A DNA stretch of 64,000 nucleotides from a virus. The translations under genes were made by a program, and so were the position numbers. The stretch is from positions 30,966 through 94,965 of IMG/VR virus record IMGVR_UViG_3300027746_000016; one strand, 5' to 3'. Below the pieces are notes generated by a model. It did no database searches. It was not told where the DNA came from and worked only from the letters and a program-made list of their open reading frames with translations. This document shows positions 15,484-23,646 of the stretch, one piece after another (position 1 is the first letter of the stretch; every line of letters starts with the position of its first letter).

Positions 15484-18400
15484 ATGGCACAAAAATTAAA
15501 TTTGAATAATTATAAAGCTAGTGGTGTTTACACAGTTGAGATTGATGAAAGCTCAAATCTTAGCTTACCGTTATCTACTGGTAAATTAGTAATAGGTTCA
15601 AGTAAAAAAGGACCAATTAACTCAGTTGTATTGGTTAATGATACTCGTACATTAACTGCAGTATATGGAGAAATTGATAATAAATTAGAAAAAAACGGTA
15701 GTTTCTTTCATAGAACAATTGATGTTGCTTTAAGACAAGGACCAGTATATGCATTAAATGTATTACCAGTTAGTGCAACAGATAAAGCCTTTTTTAGAAC
15801 ATTTAATACTGAATCTGCTTCAAATAACTCAACTTTTAGTGAAAGTACAAATGACAGCGCAATGTCAAATTTTTATAATAGTCAAAAATTATGGTTTGCA
15901 GACACAGATGCAGTTAATAAGTATAAAAATATTGAATTAGGTGATGATTATATTGCTAGTCCAACTACATATGGTACAGCTGATCGCGATGCAAATAAAA
16001 TTTTAACAATGGTAAATCTTTCAAAGAAAGATATTACAACATGGATTAGAATCGCAGATACTACCGGTTATGATATATCAGTTAAAGATTATTATAAATT
16101 ATTAGGAGATACTGCTGAAGTTCCAGAATTTTTAAGCCCTGATGATATTATTGCTGACTTTTTTGTTGAAGTAATTGTGGTTGAAGGAGACTGGACTGAT
16201 AATTTAAAATTAGCAAATGACCCAGTTTATAGTCAATATTTTACAACAACTGGTATAATTGATGCTAAAATTGGAGATTTTGTTTCAATTAAAGAGGTTA
16301 CACTGGTTGCAAAAGTTCAAGGAAGTATAATTCCTGAATTTAAAGACCTAACTGGCACAACCGTTTCTATTGATGCACTATTTAATCGTAGATTTGCTCA
16401 AAGTGGAATATATTTAGCAATTGACTATAAGAAAATTGATTTAATGGATTTAACTAATGGTAGTTTTTCAAGTGGTTCAAGTACTGAGCCAATTTCAGAA
16501 CAACGCCTTGACTTAATTGGATCTGGAGTTGATGAATTAAATTCAGGTACAACTGATTTAAATGTAATTACTGAAACTAATTTATACACAGTAGATGATG
16601 ATACTAATGTTCATCAAGCTGTAAATTTAATTGATGTCTTAAGTTATAAAAAACCAGTATCTTCAGAGTTTTATTTTGAATTAGATAGTATTACAGCAAC
16701 GGCAGCAACTACCTATGCACAAGGTGACGTTTATATTTTTGTAACTGATACAGATACAATTGTTGCAACCGAAGGAAGTAAGTTATATAGTGCATGGGCA
16801 AATGGTTTTGTTAAAAACGGAGACTATTTAAAATATAGTTCAACTATTCTATATTTAGCAACTACTGGAGAAATTAAAACTAAAAATTCAGTTAAGTATG
16901 TTGTATTTGAAACATACAGTGATGTAACTAGAACAGTTCAAGTTAATGCACAAAAAACAACAGTAAATGGAGTTAATTTCTTATGGATTCAACAAGCAGC
17001 AGATGAAGATTTTTTAATGGACTTTGACTTAACTGACTCTGACTATTTTGTTTCATATTCGTATTTAGCTCCAAATAAATTAATTTTTACAGTTGATCCT
17101 ACCCTTTATGGTAACACAGCAAAGGGCGAATCAATTATAACAAATGCAGCACAAGGAATTGTATATGATGCAACTAAAAGATTACTAGTTGATTCATATA
17201 TGAAAGTTGGTCAATATATCAAAGCTAAAATTAAAACTGATGCAAATGGAGATCCTCTTTCTAGAAATAGAATGTTACAGATTAAATCAGTATACGCACA
17301 AAAGGTATTAAATATAACTGGCGGACCCTCAAGTGTACCAGGTTTAATAAGTTTAAAGTATACAATTACCTTATCTTCACCAAGTGATCCAAATATATTA
17401 GGTATTAATTTTGAAAGTGATACAACAATTAGAGCATATAAAGGAATAAAGAAATATATTACAAGTTTAGCCGGTGCAAAAATACCAGCAATGAATTTAT
17501 CTGAAGTTGATCTTTATCCAAATGGAACAGCTGCTCGTCAAAATGATATTTTAGATTTCTTATTTGACAGTAGTAATTTAGCAACTACTCTTGCTGATAA
17601 TGAGACTGTTGATTTTCGTTATATTATTGACTCGTTTGAAGGTCAAATCCAGTCTGGTTCAAAACAGCAATTGGCACAGTTAGCTGCAAATCATGGAAAA
17701 GCCCTGGCAATTTGTAATGCACCTTCATTTGCACAATACGAACGATCAGTAGATCCTAGCTTTATTGATTTTACAACTAGATTAGTTTCAACCGAAGCAA
17801 TTTCAACCGGTGGAGACCTAACATCAAATCCTTCATTTACATTTGGATTTGCAACTGGAGATAAAGGAGGTATTGCGGTTTCGACCTATTCTGCCTATTT
17901 TATGCCAAATGTAGTTATTTTTGAAAATGGTAAGAATAAATCTATTCCACCAGCAATGTATGTTGCAAATACCTTTATGAGAAAATATTCAAGCGGTAAT
18001 ACATTCTCAATTGTAGCAGGTAAAAATGGTATTTTAGCTGAACCAGAAATTAGTGGATTAGAATATGACTTAACTAATGATGATCGTGCCTATTTAGAGC
18101 CAGCCGGATTTAACTTAATTGTTAGACGTAGAGGTTTTGGAATAATGATATTCTCTAATAATACAGGTTTTCAAAGAGTAAGAAGTGCCCTAAATAATAT
18201 ACACGTTAGAGAAGCCTTAGTTACAATTGAAAGAGATGTTGAGAGAATTTTACTTAATTTCTTATTTGAATTTAATGATGCAACTACCAGAATGAGAGTT
18301 AAAACCTTAGTTAAAAACTACCTATCTGCCGTTCAAGAAGCTCGAGGTATTGCAACTGCTGAAGTTATATTTGATGATTCAAATAATGGAGTTGAAGTGC

Positions 18401-18537
18401 TTGAAAATAATGCTGGAATAATTGATATTATTGTAGATTTCCCAAGAGGAATACACAAATTTATCAACCGTATTACAATCACAAGAGCTGGAGGCCAATT
18501 AGCTTCAAGTTCTTCAGGATTTACACCTTCATTCTAA
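15484..18537 (+). CDS. gp18: Contractile tail sheath protein, gp18-like
   Basis: This 1017-residue protein is the sheath subunit whose contraction drives the tube into the host. The N-terminus (GVYTVEID, then STGKLVIGSSKKGPINSVVLV) and the C-terminal domain are typical of sheath proteins. The latter shows YLEPAGFNLIVRRRGFGIMI, ALNNIHVREALVTIERDVER and a final VDFPRGIHKFINRITI strand, used for subunit-subunit linking. T4 gp18 is 659 residues. The extra length lies in the middle (about 130-650), probably surface-exposed inserted domains. A peptide GPSSVP (about residue 615) recurs in other tail proteins here. Two late promoters precede it and a terminator follows. Confidence 0.9.
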   Translation: MAQKLNLNNYKASGVYTVEIDESSNLSLPLSTGKLVIGSSKKGPINSVVLVNDTRTLTAVYGEIDNKLEKNGSFFHRTIDVALRQGPVYALNVLPVSATDKAFFRTFNTESASNNSTFSESTNDSAMSNFYNSQKLWFADTDAVNKYKNIELGDDYIASPTTYGTADRDANKILTMVNLSKKDITTWIRIADTTGYDISVKDYYKLLGDTAEVPEFLSPDDIIADFFVEVIVVEGDWTDNLKLANDPVYSQYFTTTGIIDAKIGDFVSIKEVTLVAKVQGSIIPEFKDLTGTTVSIDALFNRRFAQSGIYLAIDYKKIDLMDLTNGSFSSGSSTEPISEQRLDLIGSGVDELNSGTTDLNVITETNLYTVDDDTNVHQAVNLIDVLSYKKPVSSEFYFELDSITATAATTYAQGDVYIFVTDTDTIVATEGSKLYSAWANGFVKNGDYLKYSSTILYLATTGEIKTKNSVKYVVFETYSDVTRTVQVNAQKTTVNGVNFLWIQQAADEDFLMDFDLTDSDYFVSYSYLAPNKLIFTVDPTLYGNTAKGESIITNAAQGIVYDATKRLLVDSYMKVGQYIKAKIKTDANGDPLSRNRMLQIKSVYAQKVLNITGGPSSVPGLISLKYTITLSSPSDPNILGINFESDTTIRAYKGIKKYITSLAGAKIPAMNLSEVDLYPNGTAARQNDILDFLFDSSNLATTLADNETVDFRYIIDSFEGQIQSGSKQQLAQLAANHGKALAICNAPSFAQYERSVDPSFIDFTTRLVSTEAISTGGDLTSNPSFTFGFATGDKGGIAVSTYSAYFMPNVVIFENGKNKSIPPAMYVANTFMRKYSSGNTFSIVAGKNGILAEPEISGLEYDLTNDDRAYLEPAGFNLIVRRRGFGIMIFSNNTGFQRVRSALNNIHVREALVTIERDVERILLNFLFEFNDATTRMRVKTLVKNYLSAVQEARGIATAEVIFDDSNNGVEVLENNAGIIDIIVDFPRGIHKFINRITITRAGGQLASSSSGFTPSF

Positions 18538-18558
18538 TTAAAAAAGTTTAATACAAAT

Positions 18559-18590
18559 AAAAAAGGACCTCAATTTGAAGTCCTTTTTTT
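18559..18590. terminator. Terminator after tail sheath
   Basis: AAAAAAGGAC pairs with GTCCTTTTTT across an 11-base loop. The symmetrical A and T runs let it act in both directions, ending the sheath message and possibly minus-strand transcripts leaving the gene at 18681. Confidence 0.88.
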
Positions 18591-18680
18591 ATTTAGGTCA
18601 AGCCAGTTAAGCCGTATCCACCAATCGGTTTAGAGGTCCGATAACCTTATTTAAAATAATAACCAAGCCGGCAGGTTAAT

Positions 18681-18968
18681 TTAATCTTTAATTAATTGTT
18701 TTTTTGCTTCGCACTTATCAATACGTGAATCAACGTAAGAGTGAAGCTGATCTATTCTTTGACCTGTTTGCTTATGCAAGTCATCGACTAAACGATGTGT
18801 ATCTTGGAAGTTTTTATCCAATCTATTTTCTGCATGGTGCATGTGATCTTCTATACTTTGTATTTGGTTTTGCTGTTTTAATACCTTCACAATACCCATA
18901 ACAATAACTGTTAATATAATAACAGCTACTACAGAGAGTACTCCAAAAGTAAATGATAGTGTTTCCAT
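18681..18968 (-). CDS. Small membrane protein with coiled coil
   Basis: This 95-residue protein has one strong N-terminal membrane segment (about residues 6-30, VLSVVAVIILTVIVMGIVKV). A charged heptad-like helix follows (about 33-85, EDHMHHAENRLDKNF and LHKQTGQRIDQLHSYV). Orientation, with a short N-terminus outside and a long C-terminal coil inside, is not certain. It could act in lysis, superinfection exclusion or membrane anchoring, but no family is recognised. It lies after GroES and HAD-type genes and before the sheath terminator. Confidence 0.7.
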   Translation of the reverse strand: METLSFTFGVLSVVAVIILTVIVMGIVKVLKQQNQIQSIEDHMHHAENRLDKNFQDTHRLVDDLHKQTGQRIDQLHSYVDSRIDKCEAKKQLIKD

Positions 18969-19008
18969 ATGTTTATTTTGTTTTTTTAGTTGCCGGCAAG
19001 GCTACTAT

Positions 19009-19584
19009 TTAATCTTTTAAATTGGTAAAGATCTCTTCCAATACTCTAATTGTATCAGTTGAGTCATTATGAAAAACCGAGGTTCCACCGGCTGCTGCCC
19101 AATCCTCTAATTTTTTATGATTATCATCAATTAATATATCATTAGCTGACTTTGCAAATAGATATTTGTCTTTTGCAATAATAAGATGAGTTGTATCAGT
19201 TAACCCGTCAGGTTTTAATACGGGCTTTTCATTAATATTTAAATTACGTTTTACCCATTCAGTTTTACCAGAGACTGAGTGTTCTCCACGACTTGGAGAA
19301 GTTAAAATAGTTGGATTATATCGGCTAAGATAGTCCCATAATTCGCGGCCGTCTTTTGTCCATGGCAGTTTTTCCCAAAATGCAGAGCCACGGTCATCAA
19401 TTAGTTTCCAAATTGAGTTTTTTCCGTGTTTCTTATCGTATTCATTAGGTGTTAAATGATCTGGATTTGACTTAAGTCGCTTGAAACCTCGTTTAAAGTC
19501 TACTAAAACTCCATCAAGGTCGCAAAATACACGTTTATCGTCTATTTTTTCCTCGGTTATGAACTGTTTAAATTTTTTAAGCAT
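19009..19584 (-). CDS. HAD-family 5'(3')-deoxyribonucleotidase-like phosphatase with capsid-targeting-like N-terminus
   Basis: I choose the ATG at 19584 (191 residues), which overlaps the groES end by 8 bases; an upstream TTG at 19599 is possible. HAD motif I is clear as VFCDLDGVLVDF (about 19-30), followed by a cap region and motif II in TILTSPSR. The acidic ILIDDNHKKLEDW is motif IV. This fits the NT5C-like deoxyribonucleotidase group that removes phosphate from deoxynucleoside monophosphates. The first residues, MLKKFKQFITEEK, match the T4 capsid-targeting and prohead-cleavage form (aromatic-polar-polar-aromatic-I-x-E). If real, the enzyme might be packaged. Substrate unproven. Confidence 0.8.
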   Translation of the reverse strand: MLKKFKQFITEEKIDDKRVFCDLDGVLVDFKRGFKRLKSNPDHLTPNEYDKKHGKNSIWKLIDDRGSAFWEKLPWTKDGRELWDYLSRYNPTILTSPSRGEHSVSGKTEWVKRNLNINEKPVLKPDGLTDTTHLIIAKDKYLFAKSANDILIDDNHKKLEDWAAAGGTSVFHNDSTDTIRVLEEIFTNLKD

Positions 19585-19909
19585 GGTCGCTGATTTCAAA
19601 TGTTGTGTCTATATCTTTATTTAACACCGCAACTAGATCATTTGCCATAACTACATGAAAATCTTCACCAGCCCATTTAACATTTAGGCCAGAGTATCTT
19701 TGGTATAGGACATAATCACCTTCTTTTATTGGACACTCAGAATTTTTTGAAACCATATGGCCTACTGCAATAACAGTACCTGTATTTGGACGCTTTCGAG
19801 CCTCAACTGGTAAAATAATACCAGTCTCTGTCTTTTTTTCAACTGAATCTGGCTTAATTAGAATTCTTTCAAACAATGGCTTAAAGCCGGTTTTTGCATC
19901 TGTACTCAT
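19577..19909 (-). CDS. groES: Co-chaperonin GroES
   Basis: This 110-residue GroES-type co-chaperonin caps the GroEL ring during folding. Visible features are FKPLFERILIKPD at the N-terminus, a mobile loop around TETGIILPVEARKRP, GTVIAVGH, then EGDYVLYQRYSGLNVKWAGEDFHVV and a final DLVAVL. This is much closer to bacterial GroES than T4 gp31 is. It forms a tight operon with rnh (1-base overlap) upstream and the HAD gene downstream. The phage GroEL gene lies about 12 kb away on the same strand. Confidence 0.93.
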   Translation of the reverse strand: MSTDAKTGFKPLFERILIKPDSVEKKTETGIILPVEARKRPNTGTVIAVGHMVSKNSECPIKEGDYVLYQRYSGLNVKWAGEDFHVVMANDLVAVLNKDIDTTFEISDHA

Positions 19910-21018
19910 TAGTTTTTATAATTTTTTTTAAATTTAAAATAGTTAAATCGCTTTCTATCATTTAACTTAACTGAATTTGCGATAGCCTCAGTTATCTCGG
20001 TTGGAAACATTGCGGTATGTAATCTGATAATAGAACGATTACGTAATAGGTTATTCTGGATCGCTAGAGTTTCGCTAGGCTCATCTATTTTTAAGACTTC
20101 ACATGTAATATTATTAAGTTTAGGCATAAATGCTGAGTCACCCGAATCAATTAGACTCTTAATTGTAGTCCAGTCAAATGATTCCTTAACGAGTTCAATT
20201 ACTCTAGCTGTTTTGGCTGGAGTTAATTTTGGATGAACTCTTGGAATATTATCAGATTTATCACCAGATAAAACTTTTGTTAAAATATCAAGAGCTGGAT
20301 CAATTATAAAGTGTTTATAGTCTTTTTTAGTAAGATTCTCTAATACATTTACCACAGTTGAATTATCTAATGAATCTATTTCAAAATTAAATAGGTCTAC
20401 ATCAGTATTTACAGAATCATTGATATCTGCAGTGGTATAGATTTTCTTAAATTTAGTCATCATTTTTGGCATTATCATAATTACTTTACGAGATCCACCT
20501 TCTAATAATTGAGTTAAGTCAGTATCAACTGACCAAATACAGATATCTTCATTTAAATTTTCGCAAATGTATGCAATTAAGTCATCGCCTTCAGCTCCAG
20601 TAACCCGATTTGATAAGATTCCATATTCCTCGGTTAGAGTAGGTAAAACTTCAGTTTGAAAGTAGTCAAAAAATAGATAAATTTTGTCATCATATTTGCG
20701 GTTACCTTTATATGAAAAGTCGCCAGCTCCATGATCTTCAAACTGCTCTTTTATAAATTTCTTTCTCCAACTCTTTGAGTCAAATACAAAAAATACCGAA
20801 GAGATATTTTCTTTAAAAGGAGCAAAGATACTACCTAAATAATTTAATGAAAACGATTTAAATGCATCTTTGCTAGCCTGTTTTAACATAAATTTATCAG
20901 TTGACCATAAATCTGAAACATAATATTTTTCGCCAATGCTTTTATTTGTAGATAGAATATTTTTTACAATACTTACTGCCACATTCAAAAATGCATTACC
21001 GTCTATTACTATGTTCAT
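19909..21018 (-). CDS. rnh: RNase H / 5'-3' exonuclease (T4 rnh, FEN-1 family)
   Basis: This 369-residue flap-type nuclease removes RNA primers from lagging-strand fragments. Acidic metal-binding motifs appear in order: IDGNAF at the N-terminus, FVFDSKSWRKKF (about 73-84), GAEGDDLIAY (about 138-147), SVDTDLTQLL (about 160-169) and LSGDKSDNIPRV (about 248-259). The last two are the helix-hairpin and K+/metal sites of the family. It is longer than T4 RNase H (305). It lies next to genes for gp32 and GroES; T4 rnh likewise acts with gp32. Confidence 0.92.
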   Translation of the reverse strand: MNIVIDGNAFLNVAVSIVKNILSTNKSIGEKYYVSDLWSTDKFMLKQASKDAFKSFSLNYLGSIFAPFKENISSVFFVFDSKSWRKKFIKEQFEDHGAGDFSYKGNRKYDDKIYLFFDYFQTEVLPTLTEEYGILSNRVTGAEGDDLIAYICENLNEDICIWSVDTDLTQLLEGGSRKVIMIMPKMMTKFKKIYTTADINDSVNTDVDLFNFEIDSLDNSTVVNVLENLTKKDYKHFIIDPALDILTKVLSGDKSDNIPRVHPKLTPAKTARVIELVKESFDWTTIKSLIDSGDSAFMPKLNNITCEVLKIDEPSETLAIQNNLLRNRSIIRLHTAMFPTEITEAIANSVKLNDRKRFNYFKFKKNYKN

Positions 21019-21021
21019 AAT

Positions 21022-21342
21022 TTAGTTTTTATCAATTGAATTAACTTCTGGTTTTACACTTAATTTAGTAATTGATTTAGCAATTAATTCAGCTTCCTCA
21101 ATTGTATATGCGCCTTTTCCTTGAGCATGAGTGGCGGCTGCAATTAAAACAATTACAGCATGTTCAAGAGTTAAATTGTTTAAAAACTTATTGTAATCTT
21201 CTAGACTTTCATAGCTAATGCTAGATAGCAAAGTAGCTAATGGCTTCTTAGGATTAGTTTCAGAATTTTCAGTTTCAGTCTTGATTTCTTCAACTTCAGG
21301 TTTAGCTGGAGCAGCGGTTGTCATGTATGTAGAGTCTTTCAT
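21022..21342 (-). CDS. Hypothetical protein sharing an N-terminal segment with gp32's tail
   Basis: This 106-residue protein is not recognised. Its N-terminus, TTAAPAKPEVEEI, nearly copies TAAPAKPEVDEL from the C-terminal tail of the neighbouring gp32, because the two genes share an exact 30-base repeat (21291-21320 and 21389-21418). The central part is helical (LTLEHAVIVLIAAATHAQGK). In gp32 the acidic tail is the docking site for partner proteins, so a copied tail may let this protein mimic it; that is speculation. A second in-frame ATG at 21324 is possible. Confidence 0.7.
   Translation of the reverse strand: MKDSTYMTTAAPAKPEVEEIKTETENSETNPKKPLATLLSSISYESLEDYNKFLNNLTLEHAVIVLIAAATHAQGKGAYTIEEAELIAKSITKLSVKPEVNSIDKN
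21291..21320. repeat. 30-base direct repeat, copy A
   Basis: CAACTTCAGGTTTAGCTGGA plus ten more bases, identical to 21389-21418. It encodes AAPAKPEV near the N-terminus of the 106-residue protein. Confidence 0.9.
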
Positions 21343-21356
21343 TTTAATATAATTTT

Positions 21357-22400
21357 TTAAAGATCATTAAATATTGAATCTAATTCATCAACTTCAGGTT
21401 TAGCTGGAGCAGCGGTTGGTTTAGATGCAGTAGAGCCTAACATATCAGAGTCAATATCAATTGAGATAGAGGTACCCTTTGTTTGAGGAGCGGCTGGCGT
21501 AAATTCTAATGATTCTCCAGCTGGAGCAACAGTTCTTGAAATTGATTTTGTATTTGTAAAATGCTTCTTCATACGTTCATCCTTTAATCCACCTACTAAA
21601 TTATCAATAATTTGTTTATATGGAACAATTGCTTTGATATATTCTGCAACTTTTTCATATTCATAATCAGTCCAATCTTTATAGAAATATTGAGTTAAGT
21701 CAGGAGAATTTTCTTTAAAGTATTTAGAGACAAATTGCATTACCTTTGGATCATTAGAGGTTGGAATTTCCTTGCCTTGAGTTGTAATAATTAATGGGCT
21801 AACTTCGCTCATAAATTTACTTGAACTAAAATCTCTCCATGCTTTGGTTTTACGTTTAATAACTAGCACAAAATCTTTTCCAGCAGTTAATGAAAATGGA
21901 TTAACTTTTTGAATAGTCATTAACTCAGATTCTGGATTAATTTCCTGTTGAATTAAATTATCAATAGTATATCCATATGAATATATTTTAATTTTACCTT
22001 CCATGTTTGGATATTGTGGATCCTTTTTAATGTAAATACATGAATAGAAATTATAGTATCGGTTATAATACTTTTTAATTTCTTCTACAATTGAAGGCTC
22101 GTCTGTTGCTAATTTCTTTAATTCCATATCAAGAGACCATAAGATTGATGGACTTCCATTGGTAGAAGGACAATCAACGAGTAGGCGCTCATTGGTTAAA
22201 GGGTTAATTAATTTAGCAGCATACTTTTTGTATTTGCTCTTTGATGGATCTCCAACCCAAGGAATAAATCGAATAATCGATTTGTAAATTCCATTTTGTC
22301 CTTGATCTGGACCTGGATTGTAAATGTTGTCATCGGTTTTGCGTTGACTTGCGGCCTTGCCGGTAAAGTCGTCTGTGTTTAGATTGAATAGATCTTCCAT
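21357..22400 (-). CDS. gp32: Single-stranded DNA-binding protein, gp32-like
   Basis: This 347-residue protein has the layout of T4 gp32: a short basic N-terminus for cooperativity (about 1-40), a core OB-fold and an acidic, low-complexity tail ending DELDSIFNDL. Matches to the core include LLVDCPST, KKDPQYPNMEGKIKIYSYG and FVLVIKRKTKAWRDFSSSKF. The His/Cys zinc-binding set of T4 gp32 (H64, C77, C87, C90) is not visible; only isolated Cys residues remain, so the zinc site is probably lost. The tail contains TAAPAKPEVDE, which is duplicated in the next gene. An exact early motif precedes it. Confidence 0.88.
   Translation of the reverse strand: MEDLFNLNTDDFTGKAASQRKTDDNIYNPGPDQGQNGIYKSIIRFIPWVGDPSKSKYKKYAAKLINPLTNERLLVDCPSTNGSPSILWSLDMELKKLATDEPSIVEEIKKYYNRYYNFYSCIYIKKDPQYPNMEGKIKIYSYGYTIDNLIQQEINPESELMTIQKVNPFSLTAGKDFVLVIKRKTKAWRDFSSSKFMSEVSPLIITTQGKEIPTSNDPKVMQFVSKYFKENSPDLTQYFYKDWTDYEYEKVAEYIKAIVPYKQIIDNLVGGLKDERMKKHFTNTKSISRTVAPAGESLEFTPAAPQTKGTSISIDIDSDMLGSTASKPTAAPAKPEVDELDSIFNDL
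21389..21418. repeat. 30-base direct repeat, copy B
   Basis: Exact copy of 21291-21320, here encoding part of the C-terminal tail of gp32. The two copies start 98 bases apart. Confidence 0.9.
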
Positions 22401-22432
22401 TTTTCTTTTTATTGATTTTTATATTACTTATA

Positions 22433-22444
22433 TAAATTATACTA
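22433..22444 (-). promoter_or_regulatory. Early/middle promoter motif TAGTATAATTTA
   Basis: An exact copy of the 12-base motif, read on the minus strand, 33 bases before the gp32 ATG. TTGAAAC lies about 20 bases further upstream and could serve as a -35 element; TTGAAACTAGAAT also occurs upstream of uvsX. Confidence 0.55.
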
Positions 22445-22465
22445 TATAATTTAATTCTGGTTTCA

Positions 22466-22498
22466 ATAAAAAAGGGCATAGTGATTAGCTTGCCCTTA
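22466..22498 (-). terminator. Terminator after histone H1-like gene
   Basis: On the minus strand AAGGGCA pairs with TGCCCTT, followed by TTTTATTG. It separates the histone-like gene from the gp32 promoter. Confidence 0.8.
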
Positions 22499-22519
22499 AT
22501 TTAATAATAAGTAATTAGA

Positions 22520-22711
22520 TTATGCTTTAGGAGCAGTAGTCTTTGTTGCTTGAATGTGGGTACGACCTTCTTGACATGAAGCTTTAATTTCTTGTAAAAG
22601 GGCACGAGAACGAGTTCCAGCTGTTTTATTACCTTTTTCGTAAAATTTAGTAGTTTCAGTTTCTAATTGACTGATTGAGTTTTTAAGGGTTTCTAACCAT
22701 GTTGGTGTCAT
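22520..22711 (-). CDS. Histone H1-like (Hc1-type) DNA-binding protein of Bacteroidota type
   Basis: This 63-residue protein contains FYEKGNKTAGTRSR (about 23-36), the hallmark of the small 'histone H1' proteins common in Bacteroidota (FYxKGNxAAGTRxR, then QxxKxxxQ). ALLQEIKASCQEGRTHIQ and an Ala/Lys/Thr-rich end (TKTTAPKA) complete the pattern. These proteins are thought to bind or condense DNA. In a phage, it could shape phage or host nucleoid DNA or affect host transcription. It has its own short transcription unit between gp32 and a virion-type gene, with terminators on both sides. Family recognised from memory of the pattern. Confidence 0.8.
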   Translation of the reverse strand: MTPTWLETLKNSISQLETETTKFYEKGNKTAGTRSRALLQEIKASCQEGRTHIQATKTTAPKA

Positions 22712-22771
22712 ATTAATATAGTATTTTTAGAGTATTATATTAAGAAATATCACCCGGTTTTAAGTATATTA

Positions 22772-22806
22772 AAAAACATCACTAATTTTAACCTTTAGCT
22801 AGTGAT
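22772..22806 (-). terminator. Terminator after proline-rich gene
   Basis: On the minus strand ATCACTA pairs with TAGTGAT around a 15-base loop and is followed by GTTTTTTAA. The stem begins in the stop codon of the gene at 22806. Confidence 0.7.
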
Positions 22807-23357
22807 TACTTTGATCTTAAAAATACTACTTCTAAATTGTCACTAGTTGGATTTTTAAAATTGTCATCTGAATCAAATGTAACATCAACTGTACCTTTAT
22901 CTACTCCAAGTAAACCATCGGTTACTTCTTCTTTAAACTCCGAGTAAATATTTGCAGGAAAGTCTCTTCTTCCAGCAAGGGCAGCCATTACTAAATCTTT
23001 ATCTGATTCCATTTTATGAACCTCTAACCACTTAGTAAGAGCCTCTGGCTCTATTTCATATTGAGTAAATCTCTTAACACCACCTTGGCCATCGTGTGCA
23101 CCGAACCATTTTTTATTCTCTGCATCCTGAATAAAAATAATTTTTGGAGAAGTAGTAGCCGCTGGAGTAACCGGCGGAGCATTCGGATCAGGCGGAAGGC
23201 CGGCTCCCATATCTGGAGGAGGTGGCATTGCCATATCTGGAGCAGGAGGCGGTGGCGGCGGCGGTGGCGGTGGTATTGCAGCATCTGGCGCAGGAGGTGC
23301 TGCAGGCTCATCCTCTAATAATAAATTCTTAAATTCTTTAAATTCTAATATTCTCAT
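22806..23357 (-). CDS. Proline-rich virion candidate with capsid-targeting-like N-terminus
   Basis: This 183-residue protein begins MRILEFKEFKNLLLEDEP, a variant of the T4 capsid-targeting signal (aromatic-polar-polar-aromatic, then L-L-E before an acidic run). Residues 18-65 are a Pro/Ala/Met-rich segment with a run of ten prolines. The C-terminal domain (about 70-183) looks globular, with KIIFIQDAENKKWFGAHDG and a final LEVVFLRS strand. A perfect late-type TATAAATA element on this strand supports a virion role, unlike its early-type neighbours. If cleaved at LLE, the proline-rich region would become the new N-terminus. Function unknown. Confidence 0.72.
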   Translation of the reverse strand: MRILEFKEFKNLLLEDEPAAPPAPDAAIPPPPPPPPPPAPDMAMPPPPDMGAGLPPDPNAPPVTPAATTSPKIIFIQDAENKKWFGAHDGQGGVKRFTQYEIEPEALTKWLEVHKMESDKDLVMAALAGRRDFPANIYSEFKEEVTDGLLGVDKGTVDVTFDSDDNFKNPTSDNLEVVFLRSK

Positions 23358-23384
23358 AGGTATTAATTATATTTTTACTAGTTT

Positions 23385-23392
23385 ATTTATAC
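23385..23392 (-). promoter_or_regulatory. T4-like late promoter TATAAATA
   Basis: A perfect TATAAATA on the minus strand, about 30 bases before the ATG at 23357. It is one of the few late elements on this strand. Confidence 0.65.
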
Positions 23393-23420
23393 AAAAAAAG
23401 CGGGAAATTAATTTCCCGCC
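23393..23420 (-). terminator. Perfect-palindrome terminator
   Basis: The 20-base perfect palindrome GCGGGAAATTAATTTCCCGC (23400-23419) is followed on the minus strand by seven T residues. It ends the ribonucleotide reductase/DUF5522 operon just before the late promoter of the next gene. Confidence 0.9.
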
Positions 23421-23436
23421 TAAATTAGGTTATAGA

Positions 23437-23646
23437 TTAGTGAAGCCTTAAAGTTGAACCGGCTTGATGGATTGGATCATATGGGCAGTGTTTACAACCA
23501 TTTCCGCAACATGAACCTCGCTTTGTATGATATTGTTTGGTCATTATTAGATTACCGTTTTTGTAATAATAGTCGGCATTTTTATAACTACTAATATATT
23601 CAACATATAACTGATAAATCCAGTCATATTTAGCTGGAATTATCAT
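23437..23646 (-). CDS. DUF5522-like cysteine-rich protein
   Basis: This 69-residue protein has the pattern DYYYKNGNLIMTKQYHTKRG followed by SCCGNGCKHCPY. It matches small DUF5522-type proteins common in Bacteroidota (YxxNxxGxxVFTxxYHxxRGxCCxxGCRHCPY). The four closely spaced cysteines suggest metal binding or redox activity. It overlaps the end of the ribonucleotide reductase gene by 4 bases, so the two are translationally coupled. A role as a partner or reductant of the reductase is an attractive guess without proof. Confidence 0.8.
   Translation of the reverse strand: MIIPAKYDWIYQLYVEYISSYKNADYYYKNGNLIMTKQYHTKRGSCCGNGCKHCPYDPIHQAGSTLRLH

Noticed and set aside
18591-18680. tRNA-like or other RNA gene after the sheath terminator
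   Set aside because: I could not fold a cloverleaf or another known RNA from this stretch. No tRNA gene was recognised anywhere in the window by eye.
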